The notes: a model not told the origin generated them from the letters alone. Positions 41,667 to 49,490 are shown, counted from the first letter of the stretch. The stretch is DNA of 64,000 nucleotides from Nonomuraea guangzhouensis (GCF_019396345.1 NZ_JAHKRM010000040.1:1-64000); one strand, 5' to 3'. Numbers and translations are program-made.

Positions 41667-43037
41667 GTGACACTCGCCCTCCACGGTGGTACGCCGGTCC
41701 GCTCGGCGCCCTGGCCCGCTTGGCCGCCGCCGCTCGACGCGGCCCAGCGCGCCCTCGTCACCGAGGTCCTGGAGAGTGGCCTGTGGGGCGCCACCCAGGG
41801 CGGCTCCGCCGTCACGGACCTGGTCGCCGCGTTCGCCCGCAGGTCCGGCGTGCCGTACGGCGTGGCGGTCGGGAACGCGACACTGGGCCTGTTCGCCGCA
41901 CTCCGCGGACTGGGCGTGGGGCGAGGCGACGAGGTGATCGTGCCCGCCTACACGTTCGTCGCCTCGGCCACGGCGGTACTCCTCGCCGGAGCCACGCCCG
42001 TGATCGCCGACGTGAACCCGGTGGACCTGCACCTGTCGCCGGAGGCCGTCGAAGCCGCGCTGACCAGCAGAACGGCCGCCATCATGCCCGTCCACCTGGC
42101 CGGCAGCCCCGCCGACATGGACCCGCTCAACGCGCTGGCGGCCCGCCACGGCCTGGTCGTGGTCGAGGACGCCGCCCAGGCACACGGCGCGACCTACAAG
42201 GGCCGCCCGGTCGGCGGCTTGGGCGACGCCGGGGTGTACAGCTTCCAGGCGAGCAAGGCCATGACGGCGGGCGAGGGCGGCCTGATCGTCTGCCGCGACG
42301 AGGCCACGTACGAGGCGATCTGGTCGGTATGCAACCTCGGCCGCAAACGCGGCGGCCAGTGGTACGGCCACCCCACGATCGGTTGGAACCTCCGGCTCAC
42401 CGAAATCCAGGCCGCCCTCCTCCTACCTTGGCTCGACCGCCTCGACGCCGAGATCGACCACCGCGAGTCCTTCTGCACCGCCGCCGAACACGCGCTCACC
42501 GCCCAGCCGTGGAAACCGCACGATGGTGAGCCGGTAGGTGCGGGGCCGGCGGGTGGCAGCGAAGGGACGGGTGCCGGTTCAGGGGTGCGTGATGGAGAGT
42601 CGGCGGATGTGGGCTCAGCGTCCGATCGTGGGTCGGTGGGTGTGCGACCAGCGTGCGGCGGCGGTCCGTCTGATGTGCGGCTGCCGTACGGTCGTGAGCT
42701 GCCCGTGAGTGTGGTGCCGCAACCGCCGGGTACCACCCGTGACTCCCGCCACCTGCTCATGCTCCGCCTCCACATGCCGGTGGACCGGGAGTTCCTGCTG
42801 GCCGCGATGGTCGCCGAGGGGGTGCCGCTCGATGCCGGGTATCCGCCGCTCGGGACGTTCGCGGCGCTCGCCCGGGAGGGTGCTCGCGCGGAGCCGTGTC
42901 CGGCGGCCGAGGCGGCCGCTCAGGAGGTGGTCTGGGTCCGGCAGTCGATGCTCATGGACGATCCCCGCCACGCCGTCCACCTGGCCGAGGCCCTGTCCAA
43001 GGTGCTGGCCGCCATGCCACCGCGCGCCCAGGCGTGA
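41667..43037 (+). CDS. DegT/DnrJ/EryC1/StrS aminotransferase 2 with low-complexity insert
   Basis: This 456-residue sugar-type aminotransferase has K197 in VYSFQASKAMTAGEGG as the PLP lysine and LVVVEDAAQAHGATYKGRPV as the adjacent motif. GTG 41667 is chosen because MTLALHGGTPVRSAPWPAWP is the family's usual start and GAAAGGG lies upstream. Residues about 285-345 (42523-42700) are a Gly/Ser/Val/Asp-rich stretch (VGAGPAGGSEGTGAGSGVRD) absent from normal family members, inserted in frame before a conserved-looking strand RHLLMLRLHMP. It probably forms a surface loop from repeat expansion. Its last 33 bp are duplicated after the stop. Confidence 0.82.
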   Translation: MTLALHGGTPVRSAPWPAWPPPLDAAQRALVTEVLESGLWGATQGGSAVTDLVAAFARRSGVPYGVAVGNATLGLFAALRGLGVGRGDEVIVPAYTFVASATAVLLAGATPVIADVNPVDLHLSPEAVEAALTSRTAAIMPVHLAGSPADMDPLNALAARHGLVVVEDAAQAHGATYKGRPVGGLGDAGVYSFQASKAMTAGEGGLIVCRDEATYEAIWSVCNLGRKRGGQWYGHPTIGWNLRLTEIQAALLLPWLDRLDAEIDHRESFCTAAEHALTAQPWKPHDGEPVGAGPAGGSEGTGAGSGVRDGESADVGSASDRGSVGVRPACGGGPSDVRLPYGRELPVSVVPQPPGTTRDSRHLLMLRLHMPVDREFLLAAMVAEGVPLDAGYPPLGTFAALAREGARAEPCPAAEAAAQEVVWVRQSMLMDDPRHAVHLAEALSKVLAAMPPRAQA

Positions 43038-43103
43038 CCTCCGCCGTCGGTCGTGTCCGCTCGGGCGTGATCTCCGCCGTCATCCGTGCCCGCTCAGTTC
43101 GGT
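43005..43103 (+). repeat. 33-bp gene-end repeat after aminotransferase 2
   Basis: Units run at 43005-43037 (gene end, GGCGTGA), 43038-43070 (also ending GGCGTGA) and 43071-43103. The second and third share CTCCGCCGTC and CCGCTC. The third unit overlaps the end of the acyl-CoA oxidase pseudogene on the other strand. Confidence 0.6.
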
Positions 43104-43465
43104 CAGCAGGGCTCCGGGAGTGCTCTGCTTGGATTTATCCGGAAATCTGGCGATCGGGTAGCGATCAAGGATCTCCTCCGGGATGGCGAAGGCGTCCACA
43201 AGGAGCAGCGCGTACGGCGCGAGCCGTGCGACGGCCTCATCGAGGACGATGGGGAGCTGCTCGACCTGCTCGGCCGACAGGTGGCCCGCGGCCATCAGGC
43301 TTCCACTCTGTGAGGAGATCCGCCGCAGGGCGAAGACCCGGTGGTCTCCAGCTCGGCGGCGCTGTTGCCGTGGACGAGCTCGGTGCACAGGAACGTCCCG
43401 GTCCGCTGGAGCGGGGCGTAGTCGCGCAGGCCGCGCCGCTCGTGCGGGGCGTGGTCGTACAGGGT
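43080..43465 (-). pseudogene. Decayed acyl-CoA oxidase, 3' part
   Basis: Read on the minus strand, LYDHAPHERRGLRDYAPLQR and TGTFLCTELVHGNSAAELET match the acyl-CoA oxidase flavin-site region, then the frame shifts and jumps to a C-terminal fragment, VFALRRISSQSGSLMAAGHL to YALLLVDAFAIPEEIL. The whole catalytic middle is missing, so this is a deletion plus frameshift remnant. The gene is also split by the TnpB element: its preceding codons are at 45733-45768. A 17-bp sequence at 43130-43146, inside the last homologous part, matches 19985-20001 exactly in inverted orientation. Confidence 0.7.
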
Positions 43466-43647
43466 ATGAACCGTACTTAATATTCGCTATGAAAACCTAG
43501 GATTCGGTTCTGGGCTCGTAGTCCGTGCTGTGCTGGTGGAACCTGCTCCGCGGGATGGATCGATATCCGGCGGACGCGTATCGCTCAGGTGTTCTGCCCA
43601 ATGCCGCAAACTCTTGGTAGCGTTACGATCGCAAATCGTGGTGGCAG

Positions 43648-43694
43648 GGGTGGGCAGGCCGTGAGGTAAACGCGTCGATGCTGCCTGGCCACCC
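43648..43694 (+). repeat. Left subterminal hairpin of the TnpB element
   Basis: GGGTGGGCAGGC (43648-43659) pairs with GCCTGGCCACCC (43683-43694) with one symmetric mismatch. It lies 22 bp before the tnpB start. It may be a TnpA-recognised end structure or a leader hairpin. Confidence 0.5.
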
Positions 43695-43715
43695 TTAACC
43701 TGATGGGGGCGGTGG

Positions 43716-45704
43716 GTGAGTAGGCTGACCGCTACCGCGCCCTGCACCGTCCACGCTGCCATGGTGGAGGCGACCGGTGAGGTCGTCGCGCAGGCGCTGT
43801 TGGCGCGGCGGGTGGCCTGGCTGGCCGCTCTTGCGCGGGGGCTGAGCGCCTACTTGATCGCGGCCCGGTGGAATGCTGCTGATCTGGACGCGCTGGGGTC
43901 CGGGGTGGGGTTGGACGGGCGGGTGTTGCCGTCGAAGGGCTGGATGGCGCTGAGGCGGCTCGGCTGGGGCGTGAGCTCGCCCTCGGGCGTGCGTGTGTGT
44001 GATCGGGTGGTGCGGTGCGCGCAGGAGCAGGCCGCCCGCCTGTTGCGGCTGGCGCTGCACCGGCGCCGTCTGGTGGCGGCGATCGTGGCGACGTGGCCGC
44101 AGGAGCGGAGTGCGCGTACCGGCGCCGAGTGGGAGGCGCTGCGCAAGGTGCTGCCGGACGGGGTAAGCGCGGCGGACATCCGTAACCGGACCCGGCAGAT
44201 CCGCGCCTATCGCGACCAGCATGAGGTGTTCCCGGCCGATCTGACCGACCTGGAGGAGCCGCCGAACGTTGCGGCGCAGGTCGTGCTGGCGGCGGCCGAC
44301 CGGCAACTGCTCACCTTGGAGCGCACCGGCAGCCGCAGCGCCCGCCTGCGGGTGCGGCTTCCGCTGGTCGAGTTTCCCGCCTGCGGCAGGGACTGGGCGT
44401 GGCATGTGCTGCCGGTCGCGTTGCCGCCGACGGTGCCGCTTGAGGCAGCGTTGTGCGCCCCCACCGTGCGGGTGGCAAAGGGGCGGGTGCGCGTCGATCT
44501 GCCGTTCAAGATCCCGGTCGGCTTCGCGCCCGCTACCGGTCATCGGGTCGGGTGCGGGTTCGACTGGGGCCTCAACGGGTTGCTGGTCGGCGTCGTGGGG
44601 GAGTTGACCGATGGCCGGGTGATCAGTGATGGGCGGCCGTTCGCCTACGATGCCAGCGGTGTCTCGGCCAAGCTGCACCGGCTGCGGGCCGAGCGTGAGC
44701 ACCTGTCCGCCAAGCACCGCCACCTGGAAAAGCTGCTGGCCGGGATCACCGTCGCCGATCCCCGCTTTGCCGCGCTGAGTGCGGCCTGCCAGGTGCTCGG
44801 GGTTGAGCATGAGCGGTTGTGCGCGCGCATCCGCAATCTGAACAAGGCGCTGACCTGGTCGGCGGCCCGCTGGGCGGTCGATCAGGCCGCCGCCTCCGGG
44901 GCGACAGTCATCTACCTGGAAGATCTGGCCACCTTGGAAGCGCGCGGGCGCCGAGGCAGGGCGAACTCGCGGCTGTCGGGGCAGGTGCGCGGGCGGATCA
45001 TCGAGGCGATCCGGCACCTGGCCGCCAAGCACGCCATCGCGGTGGTCACCGTCCCGGCGCGCGGCACCTCCCGGTACTGCCCCCGGTGCGGGGACGGCAC
45101 CTCGGTGCTCAAGCATTGCCCGGCTCCGGATCGGCTCGGCGAGCTGGGTTGGAGGTGGGCTTGCTGCCCGGCGTGTGGCTTGTCGTGTGATCGGGACTGG
45201 GCAGCGGCCGAGCGGATCGTCTCCCGTGGCCTGCTCGGCCAGAAGGCTACCCGCACCCACCGTTCCACCGGGGCGCGCACCATCGCCACGATCGTGGAGG
45301 GCAACGTCGCTCGCGCCCGCCGAACGCGCAAACCTACCCGGGCGGCCCGCCGCGCCCGCCGCACCCGAACCGACCTGCACCCCCGACCGGCAGCACGCGA
45401 CAGAGCCAAGAACCGCCCCACCCCGAAACGGCCCACCCGCACCTCAGCCAACCCACGAAACAACTCAATGACTTCCAGCCGTGTGCCCGACCGGCGCACG
45501 GTGCCCGCCCCATCGCCCGCCAGCGGTGGACAGCGTCCGGCGGGCCATGCACCCAAGCCGGGACGGCACCAGCCGTACCGGACAGGGCATGTCAGGAATT
45601 CCCATCACCGGACCGGCTTCCACCACGCCAAAGCCACCCCCGTACTCACCTTCACCGAGCACGGGAGCAGCCCAGGCAAGGCCACGCCCGTCCGAGTTAC
45701 CTGA
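43716..45704 (+). CDS. tnpB: TnpB-like RNA-guided nuclease, enlarged
   Basis: TnpB proteins are RNA-guided DNA endonucleases, ancestors of Cas12. This 662-residue protein has RuvC-I D283 in GCGFDWGLNGLL, RuvC-II E402 in VIYLEDLATLEARGRR, a zinc ribbon with C455/C458 and C483/C484/C487, and RuvC-III acidic residues in CDRDWAAAERI. All catalytic residues are intact. It is much longer than usual TnpB (about 400 residues), with about 275 residues before RuvC-I and a 160-residue basic, low-complexity tail. The tail probably overlaps the guide-RNA gene. GTG 43716 is assumed. Confidence 0.85.
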   Translation: MSRLTATAPCTVHAAMVEATGEVVAQALLARRVAWLAALARGLSAYLIAARWNAADLDALGSGVGLDGRVLPSKGWMALRRLGWGVSSPSGVRVCDRVVRCAQEQAARLLRLALHRRRLVAAIVATWPQERSARTGAEWEALRKVLPDGVSAADIRNRTRQIRAYRDQHEVFPADLTDLEEPPNVAAQVVLAAADRQLLTLERTGSRSARLRVRLPLVEFPACGRDWAWHVLPVALPPTVPLEAALCAPTVRVAKGRVRVDLPFKIPVGFAPATGHRVGCGFDWGLNGLLVGVVGELTDGRVISDGRPFAYDASGVSAKLHRLRAEREHLSAKHRHLEKLLAGITVADPRFAALSAACQVLGVEHERLCARIRNLNKALTWSAARWAVDQAAASGATVIYLEDLATLEARGRRGRANSRLSGQVRGRIIEAIRHLAAKHAIAVVTVPARGTSRYCPRCGDGTSVLKHCPAPDRLGELGWRWACCPACGLSCDRDWAAAERIVSRGLLGQKATRTHRSTGARTIATIVEGNVARARRTRKPTRAARRARRTRTDLHPRPAARDRAKNRPTPKRPTRTSANPRNNSMTSSRVPDRRTVPAPSPASGGQRPAGHAPKPGRHQPYRTGHVRNSHHRTGFHHAKATPVLTFTEHGSSPGKATPVRVT

Positions 45705-45714
45705 CTCCTTCAGG
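45700..45714 (+). repeat. Right-end hairpin of the TnpB element
   Basis: CCTGA-CTCCT-TCAGG overlaps the tnpB stop codon and lies 18 bp before the inferred right end. It could be the terminal scaffold hairpin of the guide RNA. Confidence 0.45.
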
Positions 45715-45732
45715 AAACTACAGAGAATTCAA

Positions 45733-45768
45733 GACGCTGCCCAGGAACAGGTTGTAGTGGATCCTTGA
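45733..45768 (-). pseudogene. Acyl-CoA oxidase remnant, 5' side of the insertion
   Basis: On the minus strand this short segment encodes RIHYNLFLGSV, the conserved acyl-CoA oxidase stretch that directly precedes the fragment at 43465 once the element is removed. Homology ends after about 11 residues, so the N-terminal half of the gene had already been lost. Confidence 0.6.
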
Positions 45769-45853
45769 CGTTTCTTTTGCTTATTGTGATTTCTTGATCG
45801 CATTAGGTAAAGGAGTTGTTCGGGGTGACCGCGCTTGGCATCCTTGGAACCTC

Positions 45854-45877
45854 GCCTCCTGATCACGATCAGGAGGC
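45854..45877. promoter_or_regulatory. Perfect 24-bp palindrome
   Basis: GCCTCCTGATC and GATCAGGAGGC flank a two-base AC centre with no mismatch, 60 bp before the CBM2-like pseudogene start. Lacking a loop it is more like an operator than a terminator. Confidence 0.45.
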
Positions 45878-45936
45878 CGTGACGGCGCTGTGCACGCCTG
45901 GTCGAACTCTCTCCTTATGCCGGAGAAAGGTGAACC

Positions 45937-46298
45937 ATGCGCTTCGCGAGACGATTAGCGATCACTGCCCTGCTGCTCCTCGCCGCCCTCTGCGCTGCGG
46001 ACCGAGCGGCCGAGTCGAAACGGCTCATGGCCCCGTGCCTGGTCACCTACACGGTCGGCCCGATCTGGGTGAACGGCTTCATGGCCTTGGTCGCCGTCAC
46101 CAACCGCAGCATCATCCCGCCCACCGGGCAGGTCACGATGCTCCTCCCCGCGAACTCGGCCGCCCAGGTCGCGTGGGACGCGATCCTGACCGTAGGCGAC
46201 ACGCAGCACCCCCGTGTTCACCATCCCGGCCTATCGCCCCAATGTGGGCGTACGCCTTCAGGCTCGCCGGCACGCTCTGCGACGTGGTCTACAACTGA
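45937..46298 (+). pseudogene. Frameshifted small secreted CBM2-like protein
   Basis: A good start (GGAGAAAGGTGAACC before ATG 45937) opens a signal peptide RFARRLAITALLLLAALCAA, which includes a TTA codon, and then a CBM2-like core, APCLVTYTVGPIWVNGFMAL then VAVTNRS. The first frame holds to about 46205; VFTIPAYRPNVGVRLQ follows in a second frame, and AFRLAGTLCDVVYN in a third, ending at 46298. Two frameshifts in about 50 bp break the gene. The intact protein would have been about 120 residues, probably binding a polysaccharide outside the cell. Confidence 0.65.
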
Positions 46299-46312
46299 CC
46301 GGCGCGATTCTC

Positions 46313-46894
46313 TCAGAGGAGGTGGAAGGGCGGGCCTTGCACGCAGCCGGGCGGGGTGTTGTTGCCGCTGACGTCGAAATCAGCGCAGGTGAGGAACAGA
46401 TAATTGAATTTGCCGAGCAGGAAGGCCAGGATTCCGACGACGACGATGACGGCGATGGCCCGCAGCCGGTGCAGCGCGGGGAGTTCGGCGTATTCGGGCA
46501 GCAGGATTCTCGTCATGAGCCAGGCAAGGGCCGGCGCGCCCGCCAGGGTGAGCACCACCTCGAAATAGTGGAGATAGCGAAACCCGTGCTCTCTCGGCGC
46601 CAGGACGGCCAGCACGATCCAGGTCGAGGGGAGTGCCAGCGCGACCCAGCCCGCCCAGGGCAGGGCGCGTCTGCTGCGCAGCAGCAGGCCCGAGAGCAGC
46701 ATGGCCGCGGCCACGGCCCAGATCCCCATCACGGCGTCGAAGAAGATGGCGTCGTACGCGCCTAGCGTGAACGCAGGCCACCAGATGGCGAGTGTGCCGC
46801 CCGCCGACGCCGCCGCGGTGGCCCGAAGCGTGGGGTCGATTTCGGGGAGGCCGCGCTTCCTTTCCGGGCTGGAATCGCCGGCTCTGCCATCCAT
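46313..46894 (-). CDS. Four-helix membrane protein of unknown function
   Basis: This 193-residue protein has a charged N-terminus (MDGRAGDSSPERKRGLPEID) and four hydrophobic helices: TLAIWWPAFTLGAYDAIFF, GIWAVAAAMLLSGLLL, WAGWVALALPSTWIVLAVL and AIAVIVVVGILAFLLGKFN. A cysteine pair lies near the C-terminus (TCADFDVSGN, PGCVQG). ATG 46894 is chosen because the charged leader before helix one is short; longer upstream frames are unconvincing. I do not recognise the family. It is convergent with the CBM2-like pseudogene. Confidence 0.6.
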   Translation of the reverse strand: MDGRAGDSSPERKRGLPEIDPTLRATAAASAGGTLAIWWPAFTLGAYDAIFFDAVMGIWAVAAAMLLSGLLLRSRRALPWAGWVALALPSTWIVLAVLAPREHGFRYLHYFEVVLTLAGAPALAWLMTRILLPEYAELPALHRLRAIAVIVVVGILAFLLGKFNYLFLTCADFDVSGNNTPPGCVQGPPFHLL

Positions 46895-47014
46895 GTCCAC
46901 TGTTCGAGAATATAGAGACACACAGCGCATTCCCGGCTCGGCACCGCACCGTGCGTACCGAGAAATGGCCATGTTTCTGCATGGATCTACTTTGTAAAGG
47001 CGACCGCGCGAATT

Positions 47015-47066
47015 AACGCACCCGGGAGTTCCCGCTGGAGCGAGCGGATCACCTGCGTGTCGAAGG
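47015..47066 (-). pseudogene. Remnant of a second uridine-kinase-like gene
   Basis: This 52-bp stretch aligns without gaps to 49165-49216 in the kinase gene at about 83% identity. On the minus strand it encodes FDTQVIRSLQRELPGAL, against DTQVLRPLQRGLPGAF in the intact kinase. Homology stops abruptly on both sides. The two copies are direct repeats flanking the transporter and LLM pseudogene. Confidence 0.6.
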
Positions 47067-47097
47067 CCAGGAGCGGCGGTCCACTGACCGAACCTGC

Positions 47098-47109
47098 CGA
47101 ATTGATTCG
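47098..47109. promoter_or_regulatory. Palindrome upstream of the MHS transporter
   Basis: CGAAT-TG-ATTCG is a perfect 12-bp inverted repeat, about 90 bp before the transporter start. It is a possible operator, with no regulator nearby. Confidence 0.3.
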
Positions 47110-47198
47110 ATCGGCCAGGCTGCACACCCTTGGTCGCAATCTCAGAGCAGGTGCGGTTTCTGCCGAACGACTTCAGTTCGAACATCGGAGGCACCCCC

Positions 47199-48527
47199 AT
47201 GTCAGCCCCCATTCCACCGCGACGCCAGCCGGCCAAGGCGGTGCTCGCCAGCTGGATCGGCACCACCGTCGAGTACTACGACTTCGCCCTCTACGGCTTC
47301 GCGGCGTCGGTGTTGTTCGCGAAGATCTTCTTCCCCGCGACGAACCCCGTGGTCGGCACGCTGATCTCGCTGTCCAGCTTCGGCGTCGGCTTCGTCGCGC
47401 GCCCGGTCGGCGCGCTCATCTTCGGCCACCTCGGCGACCGCGTGGGCCGCAAGACGATCCTGGTCATCACCTTGACGCTGATGGGCGCCGCGACCACGGC
47501 CATCGGCCTCCTGCCGTCATACGCCCAGATCGGGCTCGCCGCACCGGTGCTGCTGGTCACTCTCCGCATCATTCAGGGCATCTCGCTCGGCGGCGAGTAC
47601 AGCGGCGCCGTTCTCATGACCGTCGAGCATGCCGAACCGCACCGGCGAGGCCTGTTCGGGTCCATCATCAACACGGGGACGACCGCGGGCATGGTCCTGG
47701 CGAACAGCGTCTTCCTCCTGGTGAGCCAGTTGCCCGAGACGCAGCTGATGTCCTGGGGATGGCGGGTCCCGTTCCTGCTCAGTTCCGTGCTCGTGATCGT
47801 CGGCCTGGTCATCCGGATGACGCTGGGGGAAAGCCCGGAGTTCGCCACCGCCAAGGACCAGGGCTCGGTCCGCAAGCTGCCGATCGTGGACGTGCTGCGC
47901 CGCTGCGGCGGCCGGGTGGTCCTGGTGGCCTTGGGGACGATCGCGGCGGGCGTGGTGTCCTCGATGACATCGGTCTTCGCGCTCACCTACGGCAAGGTGG
48001 CGCTCGGGATGAGCACGGCGGCGACGCTCGGAGTGCTGCTTCCCGCGTGGGTGGTGGCCCTGGTCGGCGTGCCGCTGTTCGGCAGGATCGCCGACCGGAT
48101 CGGCGTCCGCCCGCTGTTCCTGTACGGGGCGGCCTCGCTCATCGTGCTGCCGTTCGTGTGGTTCGCGCTGCTCGGCACCCGCCAGTACGGGCTGATGCTG
48201 CTCGGGTTCGGCCTGCTGTTCTTCGGCTACTCGGCCAATTACGCGGTGTTCCCCGTGTACTTCTCCCAGGTCTTCCCGACTCCGCTGCGGTTCAGCGGCA
48301 TGTCGATCGGCTTCACCGTGGGCACGATCGGGGGCGTCGCCTTCGCGCCCGCGATCGCCGCATCGATCCTGGAGGCGTCCGGCGGCTGGATCGGCATCGC
48401 CGCCTACATGGCGGGGACCGCGGTCGTGACGCTCGCGGCCGGCCTCTTGCTGCGGGCGCCCGAAACCGACCCGGATGAGGCAACGGTCACGCGACCCGGG
48501 CTCGATCCTGAAGCCGCGGCGACGTGA
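47199..48527 (+). CDS. MFS transporter, metabolite:H+ symporter (MHS) type
   Basis: This 442-residue protein is a 12-helix major-facilitator transporter of the MHS group, which imports organic acids, betaines or similar compounds with protons. Signature segments are SWIGTTVEYYDFALYGFAAS, GRKTILVITLTLMGAATTAI, RIIQGISLGGEYSGAVLMTV and GWRVPFLLSSVLVIVGLVIR. ATG 47199 is chosen because GGAGG precedes it. It is flanked by gene remnants on both sides, so the segment may have been rearranged into this position. Its substrate is unknown. Confidence 0.9.
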   Translation: MSAPIPPRRQPAKAVLASWIGTTVEYYDFALYGFAASVLFAKIFFPATNPVVGTLISLSSFGVGFVARPVGALIFGHLGDRVGRKTILVITLTLMGAATTAIGLLPSYAQIGLAAPVLLVTLRIIQGISLGGEYSGAVLMTVEHAEPHRRGLFGSIINTGTTAGMVLANSVFLLVSQLPETQLMSWGWRVPFLLSSVLVIVGLVIRMTLGESPEFATAKDQGSVRKLPIVDVLRRCGGRVVLVALGTIAAGVVSSMTSVFALTYGKVALGMSTAATLGVLLPAWVVALVGVPLFGRIADRIGVRPLFLYGAASLIVLPFVWFALLGTRQYGLMLLGFGLLFFGYSANYAVFPVYFSQVFPTPLRFSGMSIGFTVGTIGGVAFAPAIAASILEASGGWIGIAAYMAGTAVVTLAAGLLLRAPETDPDEATVTRPGLDPEAAAT

Positions 48528-48571
48528 GAGCCGAGTTCTTCCGATGAGAGTGGGGATACGCGTCCCTCCGT

Positions 48572-48900
48572 GTGCCGCCGAGGTCGCGCCCCACCGGTTC
48601 GCGCTCGGTGTCGGCGTCGGCTGTCCACCTCGGCGCTGGCGGGCCGCGTAACCTCCGGCTCGCCGGGGAGATCGCCGACGACGCCATCCTGCTGTCCGGT
48701 GGCTTCGGCATCGTGAGCAACGGCGGGGCTCCGTTCCTCGCCGCGGCCGCCGTACGCGCCTGCGATCCGTACGTCAGCGACGAGGCGCTCGCGGCGTTCG
48801 CGCGGCGATTCTGTCTGTTCGGCAGCCCGAGGAGATCGCCGGGCGGCTCGCCGAGGTGCACGTGACAGGCATCGGAGATCAACAGTTGACGTTGACCAGA
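48572..48900 (+). pseudogene. LLM-class oxidoreductase fragment, frameshifted
   Basis: VHLGAGGPRNLRLAGEIADD and AILLSGGFGIVSNGG match the C-terminal half of luciferase-like oxidoreductases. The frame then breaks near 48826; PEEIAGRLAEVHVTGIGDQQ continues in another frame and runs into the convergent kinase gene. The N-terminal half is absent. It is therefore a truncated and frameshifted remnant. Confidence 0.65.
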
Positions 48901-49412
48901 TCCGCCCGGGCCCGCGTGTCGTCGGCGTCGAACCATTCCTGCTCGGTGGCGAACCAGGCCCGCCACCGAGGTTCGAGCTCAGGCCCGTCACGCTCGACAA
49001 CCCGGCGCAACCGCACGTCTTCGGGAGCCTCCACCCAGATGGTGAACGCCAACAGGTGAGCCGCCGACCTGCGGGCCGTGCCCACGCCTTCGATGATCAG
49101 GACCGGCGCGGCAGGGACGGTGATCAGGTCGGTGTATTCACCGCGTACCCAGTCATAGCGGCGGAACGCGCCCGGGAGCCCGCGCTGGAGGGGCCGGAGC
49201 ACCTGCGTGTCGAGGGCGTCGAACCAGCCGCCGGGGCCCTCGTCCCACGGCACCGGGAAGTCGTCGCTGTGCACCACCTGACAGCCGAGTTCGGCCGCCA
49301 GCTCGCCCGCGAACGTGGTCTTGCCGGACCCGGCGGGCCCGTCGATGGCGACCAGGCGGACCGGCCCGCACGACGGATCGAGTGCCTGGATGCGGCGGGC
49401 GGGCGATTTCAC
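48879..49412 (-). CDS. Uridine-kinase-like P-loop kinase
   Basis: This 177-residue protein has the P-loop AIDGPAGSGKTTFAGELAAE and the downstream motifs VVHSDDFPVPWDEGPGGWFD, RYDWVRGEYTDL and LIIEGVGTARRSAAHLLAFT, all typical of uridine-kinase-like (P-loop) proteins of actinobacteria. GTG 49412 follows GGGAG. The acceptor is unconfirmed; nucleoside or another small alcohol is possible. A diverged second copy survives only as the remnant at 47015-47066. Confidence 0.85.
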   Translation of the reverse strand: MKSPARRIQALDPSCGPVRLVAIDGPAGSGKTTFAGELAAELGCQVVHSDDFPVPWDEGPGGWFDALDTQVLRPLQRGLPGAFRRYDWVRGEYTDLITVPAAPVLIIEGVGTARRSAAHLLAFTIWVEAPEDVRLRRVVERDGPELEPRWRAWFATEQEWFDADDTRARADLVNVNC

Positions 49413-49490
49413 GGCTCCCAGGGTAGATGAGGGGAACACGAAGCCTGAAAGAATACTCTTTCGCCACGAACGCGATTCTGGAGGCTGACC

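Larger units (their letters stand above)
43466..45732 (+). mobile_element. TnpB-only IS200/IS605-like element in acyl-CoA oxidase pseudogene
   Basis: The ends are inferred from the interrupted gene. Joining the left flank (ending CAGGGT) to the right flank (starting GACGCTGCCC) restores the oxidase reading frame as HYNLFLGSVTLYDHAPHERR with no target duplication, as expected for this transposon type. The element is 2,267 bp, ends near TTCAA, has subterminal hairpins at 43648-43694 and 45700-45714, and encodes only TnpB; no TnpA is present, so it needs one in trans or is immobile. End positions could shift by one base. Confidence 0.75.

Noticed and set aside
43716..45704. Possible Cas12-type CRISPR effector
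   Set aside because: RuvC and zinc-ribbon motifs fit, but I see no repeat-spacer array, Cas1 or Cas2 in the window, and the ends match a TnpB element inserted in a gene.
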